Assembly (NCBI GenBank): GCA_021809365.1
Contig: JAKBAC010000090.1
Coordinates: 1 to 13,768 of the forward strand
Length of the DNA stretch: 13,768 bases
From: Planctomycetota bacterium
Lineage (GTDB): Bacteria > Planctomycetota > Phycisphaerae > WQYP01
Reading direction: 5' to 3'
Part shown: positions 1 to 8,217 of the stretch, piece by piece
Layout of the letters: every line of letters begins with the position of its first letter
Position numbering within the stretch: the stretch's first letter is position 1
Notes under the pieces: generated by a model
Told to the model about the DNA's origin: nothing
What the model saw: the letters and a program-made list of their open reading frames with translations, nothing else
Databases searched by the model: none
Program-made: the position numbers and the translations under genes

Positions 1-477
1 CGTCCATAGCCATTGGTTGATCCCATTAATTCGCCAAGGGGTCTCATCCATGTGGGCCATAGGCGCGCAGCGAAGGAAGACCCGCAGCCGGTCATATTCT
101 CCCTCCAGCCAATGACTCATGCGACGTATCTGTTTGGTCACGGCTCCGGGAGAGACCGTTAATCCCGGCAAGTCTGCCAGCAGTTGCGTGCTTAACCGGT
201 ACGGCAGGCGATACTGCACCCGCAGTAACGCCGCTGTGGCCAAGGCATTGATCCCGATTTGTCCATGCGGGAGATCCACCGCCGGCGGCTGCTCCCACCC
301 GCCCGAGCCGGAGGGCGCATTGGCTGGTTTTGAATCCGCTTCACGCCCCAACCGGATATACCGGCCCACCGTCTGGCGATCCATCTTCAGTTCACGCGCT
401 ATCAGACGGGCCGACCAGCCCTTGGAATGCAACGCCAAAATCGTCTGTGTGTCTGCCATTTTGAGCTGATTGACCAT
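1..477 (-). CDS. IS66-like transposase, N-terminal 159 residues (partial)
   Basis: The reading frame is open from ATG at 477 to the window edge (159 codons, no stop). Residues about 13-43 form a helix-turn-helix of the kind found at the start of IS21/IS66-type transposases (SKGWSARLIARELKMDRQTV). Residues about 80-159 match the start of the IS66 DDE core: a stretch on selecting the non-reactive helices (YRLPYRLSTQLLADLPGLTV) and then the first catalytic aspartate in HMDETPWRINGINQWLW. The start is supported by AAGGAG ten bases upstream. It lies downstream of the rhamnosidase on the same strand but inside its own element. Whether the rest is intact cannot be seen. The IS66-like C-terminal fragment at 4601-4864 could come from a relative, not from this copy. 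Confidence 0.85.
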   Translation of the reverse strand, partial: MVNQLKMADTQTILALHSKGWSARLIARELKMDRQTVGRYIRLGREADSKPANAPSGSGGWEQPPAVDLPHGQIGINALATAALLRVQYRLPYRLSTQLLADLPGLTVSPGAVTKQIRRMSHWLEGEYDRLRVFLRCAPMAHMDETPWRINGINQWLWT

Positions 478-569
478 ACCGCTTTAACTCCTTCATAAAA
501 ATGAAAAAGTCGAGCGTACAGGCCAATCCCTTTCCTCTCAAAGTGGCTGGTTTTGAGCGCCCGTTGACA
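1..569 (-). mobile_element. IS66-like insertion sequence, 5' part (runs off left edge)
   Basis: The element is inferred from the transposase start at 477 and a likely element end at 534-569. Read on the minus strand, that end begins TGTCAACGGGCGCTCAAAAC, the TGTCA-type start with a conserved AAACCA..CACTTT block seen at ends of several transposase families. A related sequence recurs at 6356-6393, which supports it being an element terminus. The 92 bases between the end and the start codon carry the Shine-Dalgarno AAGGAG. The other end and the target duplication lie outside the window. Confidence 0.6.
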
Positions 570-611
570 CATCGGATGCGATACCGCGAAGGATGCAGCA
601 ACTAACCCGGA

Positions 612-3548
612 TTATTTACCGGCTTGTCGCGATTTGAACGCTGAAATTGTGCCGTCGCCAATTATCGCGTCCAGCCGGTAAATACCTGACGTTGCCTTGA
701 AAATTGACTGCCCATGGCGCACGCCTTGAAAGTTTAATTCCGGCAGAGAAGCAGCGGGGTGCCCGGACTCTCGTATCGCTTTGACATCCGAGTGCGGAAA
801 ATAAATCGTCGCAGTACTGCCGACCGGAACGGTGATATCCAGAGAAAATCGCTGATTGTCGCGCCGCCAGGTACTTTCAATCCGGCCATAAGGTGAAAGA
901 TGGTGAGCCTTGACGAAGGTTAATCCAGGAGGACACACCGGCTGCACGATGAACCGGCGAAATCCCGGTACGCGTGGATCGGGCTTAATACCCGCCAGGT
1001 ATTGAAAAAACCACGCACAAACACTGCCGAACATGGGATGAATGTGCGATCCCATGCCGTTCCAATTTTCCCACAATGTCGTGGCACCATGTGCGATCTG
1101 CCAGCCGTAACTCGGATATGTGGTCTGGCTCATTAACGCCAAGGCTAAATCAGCGCGTCCATGGGTTGTCAGCACCTCCAAGACCAGCGGCGTGGCCAGA
1201 ATCCCGGTATCAAAATGTCGTTGGGTTTCGTTTTCAAGGTGATCAACGAGATTGGCAAAGACCTTATCCCGCAATGTCGGCGGCACGATGCCAAACGCCA
1301 ACGGAAAAACATTCGCACCCTGCCGCTCGATGGAATAGCCGCTTCGCGTGGAATTCAAAAACGCGGCATTAACCGCTCGCGCTGCTCGCCGGGACCCTTG
1401 CTTAAAACCAACAACATCCGCGGGCCGATGAACGATTGCGGCTATGCGCGCCATCAATTCACAGAGATAGGAAAGGTAGCAGGTATTAACCAGTTCCGGT
1501 GGAATCGCAATGATATCCGGTGTGGCCCAATCGCCCAGGCACCATCCGCCCGGTTCTTCATGCGTAATAATTCCGGCACCGTTGGTACAGGATTGAAGAA
1601 AAGCCACCCATTTTTTCATTGTCTCATAGTGTTGGTCGAGAATACGGCGATCACCATAATAAAGATACACATACCAAGGGATCAGCACACAGGCGGAACC
1701 CCAAGCGGGGCCGCCGCCCCCGCCTTCGAACGGCGCCGTGTGCAGAATAAAACCGCTGTGCGGCCCCTGCCCATTGGCAAGGTCCTGCGCCCACTTGATG
1801 TACAAGCGGTGCATATCAAAAGAGTATATTGCGGGCTGGGCGGATAGATGTCCATCCGCCCCATATCCAAGCCTTTCCCGGTGCGGGCAATCCATCGGCA
1901 CCGCACCATGCAGTGCGGCCAGTTCCGTGCGTTGATAATTGGCGTAGATTTTATTCAATAATGGGCTGGAACACGCAAACCCACCATGTTTTTCCACATC
2001 TGTATGAACCAATCGGCCCGTAATCGCCGGTGCCTCAGGTGGCGTAACGCATCCAGTAATCTCGATATATCGGAATCCATGCCAGGTAAACCGCGGTTCA
2101 TACATCTCTTCGCCGACACCTTTGGCAATGTACGTATCACTTTGACCATAGCGCAAACCGGAGTCCTCAATGTAATGAATTTGGACTTTTGTGCCGGCAG
2201 GCTGGCGTGCTTTTAGTCGCACCCAGCCCGCGAAATTCTGGCCGAAATCAAATCCGTAAACGCCCGGCTTGGGCTCAAATACCTGGCCTTCCAAACCGTG
2301 CACTGGTTGAGCCAGCGCCGTCGCGGCCAGATCTTCAACTATCCGGTCATACGGTACCAACTGTGCTGTCATCGGGCCGGTGGGCGCGGCGATGGCCCGC
2401 GCTGCGGGCCACGATGAATCATCAAAGTCCGCCTGGCACCATGCGGGAATTTCCATGCGCGCATCGTAGGTTTCTCCGGTAAAAATAGCATCTTGAACAA
2501 TCGGCCCGGTGATGACCTTCCACTGCGGCGTGGTAACAACGAGATGTGAGGTGCCATCCGTAAATTCCAACCGTATCTGTAAAATCAAGCGCGGCTGACC
2601 GTACCACATCCAGCCTTCCACCCGGCGGGCGCGCTGGTTGTACCAACCGTTGCCGAGAATGACGCCCACCGCATTACGTCCGGTGCGCAACTGGCCGGTA
2701 ATGTCATACGTGTTGTACAGCACGCTTTTAATTCCGTTATCACGCACCGGATACAGCAGATGGGAAAGATGCCGCTGGCTGTAATCCGTCTGAGCGGGTG
2801 CCAGCACTTGATTCCCGACTTTGGTGCCATTCACATAAAACTCGTAATAGCCCAGGCCGCTGATATAGGCGCGTGCGGACTTCAGCGATTTATCAATCTC
2901 AAAGACCGTTCTGAAGTAGGGCGCAGGCGGCGTGTCAAAGGAATCGGCGTTCTCAATCGTCGGTGCGCCAATCCATGTGCCATGCCAGTCCGTCGGTTTA
3001 AGAAGCCCCATCTCCCATACTGCGGGCGCACTCCATGCGCTGGGAATTCCATTCTGATCCCAAATCCGTACCTTCCAATAACACCGCAAGCTGGATCGCA
3101 GGACGTGGCCGTTATAAACCACTCCCACAGATTCTTCCGACATAACTTGGCCGGAGTTCCATAAGTTGCCGCGATCCCTTGCAAGTATCATCGGATCACT
3201 GGCGACCAGAATCTCATAAGCGGATTGCCGACACCCGCGTGGTCCGGATGCCAGTTGCCAGCCGAGCCGCGGCTTGGCGGTATCAATCCCCAGCGGATCA
3301 ACCATGAATTCACAAGTCAGATGGTGTGCCTGCGCCGAGGAAATAAAGGCGCGCGTTCGCAATGCGGTGGCGGGATCCGCCGTTCCCATGGCGTAAAAGA
3401 CCGACGTACTGGCCGCGGCAAGTCCAAGAAACGTGCGACGATCCATTCCATGAGTACTCCCGCCTTCACCAGATGGTTCCGGCGGGACGGCGGGACTGTG
3501 TGGCTCCGGTCTTCCACCGGCGGTCTTTTCATCAAATGAATCGTTCAT
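612..3548 (-). CDS. Tat-exported alpha-L-rhamnosidase, glycoside hydrolase family 78
   Basis: Hydrolyses terminal alpha-L-rhamnose from glycans or glycosides by inversion, probably in the periplasm or at the surface. The product is 978 residues. A twin-arginine signal (MDRRTFLGLAAAS, arginines 37-38) follows a proline-rich N-tail. Next come the N-terminal beta domain typical of GH78 (HHLTCEFMVDPLGID, about 75-89), further beta-sandwich domains to about 500, an (alpha/alpha)6 barrel and a C-terminal beta domain. The catalytic signature DCPHRERLGYGAD places D553, E558 and D565 at the spacing of Bacillus RhaB D567/E572/D579; LWEN gives E827 as the likely general base (RhaB E841). ATG 3548 has AAAGGAG ten bases upstream; a TTG three codons earlier is only one base from that motif and is unlikely. 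The gene is intact, with a promoter at 3628-3656. Specificity is unknown. Confidence 0.95.
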   Translation of the reverse strand: MNDSFDEKTAGGRPEPHSPAVPPEPSGEGGSTHGMDRRTFLGLAAASTSVFYAMGTADPATALRTRAFISSAQAHHLTCEFMVDPLGIDTAKPRLGWQLASGPRGCRQSAYEILVASDPMILARDRGNLWNSGQVMSEESVGVVYNGHVLRSSLRCYWKVRIWDQNGIPSAWSAPAVWEMGLLKPTDWHGTWIGAPTIENADSFDTPPAPYFRTVFEIDKSLKSARAYISGLGYYEFYVNGTKVGNQVLAPAQTDYSQRHLSHLLYPVRDNGIKSVLYNTYDITGQLRTGRNAVGVILGNGWYNQRARRVEGWMWYGQPRLILQIRLEFTDGTSHLVVTTPQWKVITGPIVQDAIFTGETYDARMEIPAWCQADFDDSSWPAARAIAAPTGPMTAQLVPYDRIVEDLAATALAQPVHGLEGQVFEPKPGVYGFDFGQNFAGWVRLKARQPAGTKVQIHYIEDSGLRYGQSDTYIAKGVGEEMYEPRFTWHGFRYIEITGCVTPPEAPAITGRLVHTDVEKHGGFACSSPLLNKIYANYQRTELAALHGAVPMDCPHRERLGYGADGHLSAQPAIYSFDMHRLYIKWAQDLANGQGPHSGFILHTAPFEGGGGGPAWGSACVLIPWYVYLYYGDRRILDQHYETMKKWVAFLQSCTNGAGIITHEEPGGWCLGDWATPDIIAIPPELVNTCYLSYLCELMARIAAIVHRPADVVGFKQGSRRAARAVNAAFLNSTRSGYSIERQGANVFPLAFGIVPPTLRDKVFANLVDHLENETQRHFDTGILATPLVLEVLTTHGRADLALALMSQTTYPSYGWQIAHGATTLWENWNGMGSHIHPMFGSVCAWFFQYLAGIKPDPRVPGFRRFIVQPVCPPGLTFVKAHHLSPYGRIESTWRRDNQRFSLDITVPVGSTATIYFPHSDVKAIRESGHPAASLPELNFQGVRHGQSIFKATSGIYRLDAIIGDGTISAFKSRQAGK

Positions 3549-3627
3549 ATTATTCAAACTCCTTTCTTAATGTACCCGTTCACTGCCTTTCGGCCTGTTA
3601 AGTTCACAATGGCCTGACCATAGATAA

Positions 3628-3656
3628 AGTATATCCCACCCCAAAAGAAACGCCAA
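3628..3656 (-). promoter_or_regulatory. Sigma-70-like promoter of the rhamnosidase gene
   Basis: On the minus strand TTGGCG and TATACT are separated by exactly 17 bases. This would start transcription near 3621, leaving a leader of about 73 bases with the AAAGGAG ribosome binding site. The promoter sits just outside the degraded ISKra4-like gene, so insertion of that element may have changed or supplied upstream control of the rhamnosidase. Prediction by eye only. Confidence 0.5.
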
Positions 3657-3663
3657 TAAATTT

Positions 3664-4614
3664 CTACCGTGAAGGGGCGTGACAATTTTTCCGGGCGAAG
3701 TCTAATTGTTGTGTGGCCCGGCGATTTTCTAGTACTGCGGTCACTGATGGCTCTGTTCCATTGCTTCCAAAGCCATAACCGCCTCGGCGTTGTCCGCATC
3801 CCTGCGCATCGCAATCTCCTCCCGTTACCGATGTGTGCCGGTGCTTCATGTCCTCGCTGTAGAAGGTCACCGCCTTGACCCCCTTCCACCGCTGATCGGC
3901 ACCTTTCTTTCTCCGTCCGAGGGCACGGACCATCTTCCCACGTTTTTGCCGCTTTTCACGCACCTTCCGCAACCGATTCTCTTTCTCAACTTCCGTTACC
4001 AGCGACACCATTTACACATCCGCCCCCACATAGACACGCCGCACTTCACGCCCATCGGGTGTGGCGGTTCGGCAATTCTCCGAAGTTCATCCCGGACGCA
4101 GTTCCTCCAATGCCACCAACGCCAAGGCCCGTTGGCCCTCCGCCTCCACCACCTGTCGTAATAGTTCCCCGCTCAAACGCACCTGCCCCACCCGCGCCGG
4201 AGTATCCGCCGCTTTATCAAAGCTCCGCGCATCGGCGTTCTCGCGGCAACATAATTCCCGCAGCCCCAAACTTACCGTCACCTCCGCCGTATCCAGATAA
4301 CACGTCCAACGGTGAACAGCTACCAACGCCCTTAAAATGCCACCGGAGACGCCAATCTCCACACAACCGTTGGCTGTGGACGTGCTGCGATTCTCACTGC
4401 CCTTGTTGCGCAGGCGTTCGCCAGTTTTTACATCCACCGGGGAAAAGGCGGCTTGCGCCGCATCCGTCCTCATCTGCAAGGCCGTTTCATAGGCCTTGCG
4501 GCGGAAGACCCCCAGCAAGTCTCGAACCTCCATCTCGCTGCCATTGATCCACGCCCCATTCGGGTAACTGTGTACCGCTCCGCAGCTCCGGCAGGCAAGT
4601 TCAGGAGGAGTCGA
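3664..4614 (-). pseudogene. ISKra4-family transposase remnant with two nonsense codons
   Basis: One minus-strand frame carries an ISKra4-type transposase in order: a Cys-x-x-Cys start (LACRSCGA), a central VSLGLRELCCRENADARSF block with LSGELLRQVVEAEGQRAL, then VRRVYVGAD..MVSLVTEVEKENRLRKV and the catalytic-core stretch GADQRWKGVKAVTFYSED..KHRHTSVTGGD. The frame is broken by TGA at 4087-4089 (probably TGG, a Trp after PG) and TAA at 4012-4014 inside the conserved VGADGxMV motif. The part after GGDC no longer resembles the family, so the C-terminal half is missing. The 5' end is cut at about 4600-4614, where it meets an IS66-like fragment. Non-functional, and evidently an old insertion. Confidence 0.8.
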
Positions 4615-4864
4615 TCAGAACATCGGGAAGCAGGCCGGGATTCTTTCCGGCCCATGCATTCATGAGAAGCGTCTTGATCGTTTCAAACAGTGGCCGATTC
4701 TGTTGGCGGGCCGTGCGTAGCACCGACATCAAAATCGCGGTGGCTCTGGCTCCCCGTTCGCTGCGGCTGCCGCCGGTGATCTTCCGCATCACCACCGCTG
4801 GCCGTAACGCCCGTTCCGCCGCGTTGTTGGTCCCGTCTACCGCATCTTCCCAAAGGAATACGGT
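4601..4864 (-). pseudogene. IS66-like transposase, C-terminal fragment
   Basis: About 87 codons of the 3' end of an IS66-type transposase are present. The frame reads FLWEDAVDGTNNAAERALRP, which holds the NNxAER motif with the last catalytic glutamate, then MRKITGGSRSERGARATAIL and a helical tail ending in IDSS and TGA at 4601-4603. The frame is closed upstream by a stop just beyond 4880, and no start or N-terminal domain is attached. It is joined on its 5' side to an ISAs1-like N-terminus and on its 3' side to the ISKra4-like remnant, so it is a leftover of nested insertion or deletion. Confidence 0.8.
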
Positions 4865-5130
4865 GTGGCTTCATTGAGAAGTTCCGTAAACGTATTAAGC
4901 CACTTGGCTTTGGACTCCACATGCTCGACTACCATCGCCCAGTCATAGGCACCAGACACCACAGCCATGATGGTCATGGCGATAATATCCGCCACGCGGT
5001 ATCGCACGTTGTGTGACCGCGGATCGGGAATATCTCGAAAAAATGACAAAACGCCTCCGGTCGGCCTGGCATCCACACCAAGCTCCTTATGCAACACGCC
5101 AGAATACATCAACCGCGAAGCCTTGTGCAT
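4837..5130 (-). pseudogene. ISAs1-family transposase, N-terminal fragment
   Basis: This holds the typical ISAs1 opening: FFRDIPDPRSHNVRYRVADI followed by IIAMTIMAVVSGAYDWAMVV and WLNTFTELLNEATP, corresponding to the DDE_Tnp_1-associated domain. It runs into the IS66-like fragment somewhere in 4840-4885 and stops after 97 codons, against a usual length of about 370. The catalytic domain is absent. The best start may be GTG at 5074-5076 (AAGGAG six bases upstream); ATG 5130 and ATG 5109 are further options. An 11-base sequence at 5221-5231, CAGGGCAAAAT on the minus strand, resembles the outer end of ISAs1-type elements and may mark the original left end. Confidence 0.78.
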
Positions 5131-5298
5131 AGGAGAAAATTTCTACCACAATCGCACCTCTGGCACAAATTGCAAAATGCGAATACCTATCAGATGGGTA
5201 AATATCGATGTCTATATATGATTTTGCCCTGCACCTTCTCCTGACCCCAAGCCTTCCAGACGGATAGGCGTTGCCCAAACCTCCACGGACTACCAAGG

Positions 5299-6045
5299 TT
5301 ATTGCCCGGTACTGGTCTTGCGGGTGGCAATACCCATGAATCCCAAGGTCCCGCACAACATCAACAGGCCCGCAGACGGGCTTGGGACGGATGCCACGCC
5401 AACTGAAAAAGCATATTCCCGACCGAGAGAGGGATAGCTGAAAGCCGGAAGATTATCGCCTGCCACAAAATCGCTGATTGGAAACGCCGGCGGGTTGTGC
5501 GCGTCGCTTCCAACGAACGCCAGCGGAACTGGATTATTGCCCTCGCTTCCTGTAATACCGGCGTACACGGTTTCACCGCCGAATGGAACAGAAAATGCAT
5601 CTGATCCGCCAAACGCGGTCGTTTGGCTGCCGTAGCCGGCGTTGCTTGTGATGGCGTTATCGTTGCCCACCGCGATAACCTGGAAAATCTCGTTACTGCT
5701 GCCCAAGGTACCGGAAGAAAGTATTGCCAGAAAAGGGACAACGTCGCCAATAGCCCCGGCGACAAACGAAAACTGCGTCGCCTGATAATTGCCTGCGGGA
5801 AGCGTAACCGGACTGGAGAGCGAAACGTTGGTTCGGGTGCCACCCGAATCTAAATCTGATGTGGCAATCCCGGCTCCTGGCCCGACAACATAATCCGCCG
5901 ACGCCGACGCCGCAAAGAACCGTGTCCCTGAAAAGATGGCCACTGCGGCGGCCAAAGACATCCGGTACCGAGGGAAAGTCTTATTGCGCCGGGAACAATC
6001 AGGCGCGGCATCGTACCAACGCTCGATATTGACATAGCTACGCAT
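5299..6045 (-). CDS. Secreted PEP-CTERM-like protein of unknown function
   Basis: A 248-residue protein with a long charged N-region and a hydrophobic segment at about 29-50 ending ASASA before D51, a plausible Sec signal. The body (51-215) is rich in Gly, Ser, Ala and Thr and predicted beta, with no enzyme motif recognised. The C-terminus reads VPSPSAGLLMLCGTLGFMGI then ATRK: a Pro motif at 220-223, a transmembrane segment at about 226-241 and a short basic tail. This is the tripartite PEP-CTERM sorting layout, with VPSP in place of VPEP. Exosortase would cleave it, but none is encoded here. ATG 6045 has AAGGAG eight bases upstream. A promoter is proposed at 6156-6183. The tail is only weakly basic, so the assignment is less sure than for the protein at 12487. 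Confidence 0.75.
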   Translation of the reverse strand: MRSYVNIERWYDAAPDCSRRNKTFPRYRMSLAAAVAIFSGTRFFAASASADYVVGPGAGIATSDLDSGGTRTNVSLSSPVTLPAGNYQATQFSFVAGAIGDVVPFLAILSSGTLGSSNEIFQVIAVGNDNAITSNAGYGSQTTAFGGSDAFSVPFGGETVYAGITGSEGNNPVPLAFVGSDAHNPPAFPISDFVAGDNLPAFSYPSLGREYAFSVGVASVPSPSAGLLMLCGTLGFMGIATRKTSTGQ

Positions 6046-6155
6046 GTTTGCATCTCCTTATCTCACAAGTTGTTCCAGCAGGCATCTCTTCACATTCCTG
6101 CTCGCTCATCTAATGCGAGGATATAATGCCCACGCTCTCGGGCGACATGGCTACC

Positions 6156-6183
6156 ATCATACTGATCCCACGTCTCCGCACAA
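6156..6183 (-). promoter_or_regulatory. Possible promoter of the PEP-CTERM-like gene ending at 5299
   Basis: On the minus strand TTGTGC and TATGAT are separated by 16 bases, giving a leader of about 105 bases. The leader contains small possible hairpins such as AGCAGG/CCTGCT, less regular than those upstream of the gene at 12487. Weak prediction. Confidence 0.3.
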
Positions 6184-6207
6184 TTCCCTAAATTCAGGGG
6201 ATACGCG

Positions 6208-6232
6208 GCGGCGGCTGTTGCCGCAGAGCAGA
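6208..6232 (+). repeat. Copy of the 3' tail of the PEP-CTERM gene
   Basis: This 25-base sequence differs at one base from 13221-13245, which encodes the basic C-terminal tail (RRLSPQSR) of the PEP-CTERM protein. Here the same frame reads RRRLLPQSRDQ then TAG at 6239-6241, but no transmembrane segment precedes it. The sequence can form a short hairpin (GCGGC/GCCGC). It may be the relic of another PEP-CTERM gene or a small repeat at such gene ends. Confidence 0.5.
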
Positions 6233-6355
6233 GATCAGTAGAGAGTTGACAGTAGAGCACATTCTTACAACGAGCGACGAACAACGAGCAACAGACACTG
6301 GTGCCGCGGCGAAGACCCACCCGCGGTTTACTTACTACTTGGGTGCGTGACACTT

Positions 6356-6393
6356 TGTCACGGGGCGCTTCAAAACCAGACACTTTATGCGGG
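6356..6393 (+). repeat. Relic of an insertion-sequence end
   Basis: The stretch begins TGTCACGGGGCGCTTCAAAA and continues CCAGACACTTTATGCGGG. It aligns over most of its length with the end of the IS66-like element at 534-569 (minus strand TGTCAACGGGCGCTCAAAAC then CAGCCACTTTGAGAGG). No transposase follows it; instead it overlaps the left arm of the palindromic repeat. It is either a solo end left after deletion or the end actually recognised in the palindromic repeat. Confidence 0.5.
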
Positions 6394-6550
6394 TTCTGGA
6401 TAACGCAATAGTCTCTCCCCAGAGCACCGTGGTGATAACCCGGTGCCGTTGCGCTCCCTGCGAACCCCGACGGCACCGCATTACCATGACGGTGCTCCGG
6501 GGTATCGTGTTTGCGGCGCGATACAACCATACCCGCATAAAGTGTCACGC
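6379..6550. repeat. Palindromic MITE-like repeat, copy 1
   Basis: The outer arms GACACTTTATGCGGGT at 6379-6394 and ACCCGCATAAAGTGTC at 6531-6546 are a perfect 16-base inverted repeat. Inside lies a second imperfect pair of 28-base arms at 6422-6449 and 6470-6497 (GAGCACCG...GGTGCCGT against its complement), so the whole can fold into a cruciform or long hairpin. The core 6404-6550 matches copy 2 at 9071-9216, at roughly 80 percent by eye; the central loop differs most. It encodes nothing convincing. The structure resembles a non-autonomous element or a large REP-type repeat. Confidence 0.7.
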
Positions 6551-6795
6551 CCCCTGACCACCTTCCTCAACACCGACGACTGCCGCGCAACACGCTCGCT
6601 CCGGCGAATGGTTAGGAACCGCGCAAAAAATAAATTCATATTTTTTGGCGCAGGGATTTTGGCCGCTGGCGAGGCGTGAGCGACGCGCATACCCCGCCAG
6701 TGGGTCTGTAAGGAGCGAACAACGATGCCAACGGCCAAAAGGACCAGCCAGAAAGTGTGAAGTAATTTTTGCACGGTCCCTTATCCTCCGGCGGC

Positions 6796-8130
6796 ATGGA
6801 CTATAGCGTCTCCATGGAACACATCGATAAATCGGCGGGTGATTTCTGGATTTCCATCGGCTCGCCTCTGCTGACCAATACCGCCGGCCGACCCATCCCC
6901 ACGGACGCCCAACTGATGCTGGAATATCTCTCCAATGATCTGGTCTATACCTGCGCCAACTGGAAGTCCGCTGCGGTGGCGCAGGTGCCATTTCGGCTCT
7001 ATGCCATTCGTCGGCCCGGCCAAAAGGCGATTGCTGATTTTTCGACCCGGGGCGTATCCGCCAAAACACTTTCCTTACTCAAGGGCAATCCGAATTTTTC
7101 ACGCACGCTCTCCCGTGCCGCCGATGTGGAAGAAATCACCGATCATCCACTATTGAATCTGTTGGAAAAAGACAACGACGGCTTAAATGGTTACCAACTG
7201 CGCTATATGACCGGCGTGTACATGGAGGTTTTCGGCGGGGCGTACTGGCTGCTGGAGCCGGGGCCGTTTGAACCGGTGCGGCGCATCAAGGTGCTGCCCA
7301 CGCAACGGGTATTGCCACTGCGCGATCATGATCTGGCTGTGGTGGGCTACAAATACATGCCCGCGCTCACGGGTGCGTGGATTCAACTGGATAAACAGGA
7401 TGTGCTGGATTTCCGGTTCCCGGCGGTGGAAGATCCCTACGGCGGACGCCATGCGCCGTTGCGCAGCGCGTATATGCAGGCGGAATTGGCCGCCAAATTC
7501 GCCATGTATGAAAACTCCCTGATGGACAACCGCGCCCGGATTGATGGCACCTTTATTCCCAAAGAACAGCTTACCAAAATGCAGGCGGAACGGGCGGAGT
7601 TGTTATGGAATCAGAAATTTGGCCACGAAGGTAATGGCCGGGTCCTTGTGGCGCAGCAGGCGGGGACATTTGTGCCGGCGCGTTATCCGCCGACGGATTT
7701 AGGGCCGCTGGAAATCAGTCGGGAAACGTTGCGCCGCCTGTCCCACGCCTTTGGCGTACCGGAAGCCTTGTTAAGTAAGGACGCCACCTACGCCAACATG
7801 CAGGCCAGTCTGACGCTCTACGCCCGGCAAACCATTTTGCCGCGCGTGCTGATTCTGGAACAGAAACTCAATGAAATGCTCACGCCGCTCTATGGCGATC
7901 GGCTTTTTCTGGCGGCGGAAAATCCGGTGCCGGCGGATGAAGCGTTTGAGCTGGAAAAAACCCAGATCGCCATTCGCGCCGGCGTATTGAGCAAATCGGA
8001 AATTCGCCGGGCCATGGGCTTTTCGGATAATCCGCCGGAAGAATCCAGCGAGAATCCCGCGATTGCCGCGGATGGCATGACGTCATCCCCGGCGGATCAG
8101 GCGGCGTCCAACGATCCGCATTCACCGTGA
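6796..8130 (+). CDS. Phage portal protein, HK97 family
   Basis: This would form the dodecameric ring at one capsid vertex through which DNA is packaged and joined to the tail. The 444-residue product has the family order: TAGRPIPTDAQLMLEYLSND near the start followed by a helical YTCANWKSAAVAQVPFRLYA stretch, a clip/stem region in the middle, and the diagnostic C-terminal part ISRETLRRLSHAFGVPEALL then ATYANMQASLTLYARQTILP and LEQKLNEML. Length is normal. ATG 6796 is chosen although it has no clear ribosome binding site; TTG 6769 and ATG 6814 are alternatives. It is followed after 87 bases by the prohead protease, the usual phage order. No terminase gene precedes it and no capsid gene follows the protease, so this is a prophage remnant or isolated module. 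Confidence 0.93.
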   Translation: MDYSVSMEHIDKSAGDFWISIGSPLLTNTAGRPIPTDAQLMLEYLSNDLVYTCANWKSAAVAQVPFRLYAIRRPGQKAIADFSTRGVSAKTLSLLKGNPNFSRTLSRAADVEEITDHPLLNLLEKDNDGLNGYQLRYMTGVYMEVFGGAYWLLEPGPFEPVRRIKVLPTQRVLPLRDHDLAVVGYKYMPALTGAWIQLDKQDVLDFRFPAVEDPYGGRHAPLRSAYMQAELAAKFAMYENSLMDNRARIDGTFIPKEQLTKMQAERAELLWNQKFGHEGNGRVLVAQQAGTFVPARYPPTDLGPLEISRETLRRLSHAFGVPEALLSKDATYANMQASLTLYARQTILPRVLILEQKLNEMLTPLYGDRLFLAAENPVPADEAFELEKTQIAIRAGVLSKSEIRRAMGFSDNPPEESSENPAIAADGMTSSPADQAASNDPHSP

Positions 8131-8217
8131 TGGTACAGCGGACGCGCGGTGGAAGGCCATGGCCGCGCTTTTTACGCCATCACAAATGGTTTTCAAACCC
8201 ATGGCCGGGAGTTCACC

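Larger units (their letters stand above)
6046..6795. other. Gene-free region with repeats and relics
   Basis: No convincing gene was seen in these 750 bases. Contents in order: the leader and possible promoter of the minus-strand PEP-CTERM-like gene; a 25-base copy of the 3' tail of the other PEP-CTERM gene (6208-6232); a low-complexity stretch of ACGAGC/ACGAAC-like units (about 6268-6300); an IS-end-like sequence (6356-6393); and the palindromic repeat (6379-6550). Near the portal gene, ATG 6725 has AAGGAG nine bases upstream but reads only MPTAKRTSQKV before a stop. It may be the start of a lost phage gene fused to the upstream side of the portal gene, or chance. Confidence 0.5.

Noticed and set aside
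1161..1847. Long plus-strand frame of 228 codons inside the rhamnosidase
   Set aside because: Antisense to an intact conserved gene, no motif and basic-biased composition; a shadow of the GC-rich coding strand.
6262..6300. CRISPR-like or tandem repeat of ACGAGC/ACGAAC units
   Set aside because: The units are 6-9 bases and irregular, with no spacers; only low-complexity sequence.
6090..6548. Minus-strand frame of 152 codons in the gene-free region
   Set aside because: It runs through the palindromic repeat and low-complexity sequence with no recognisable domain.
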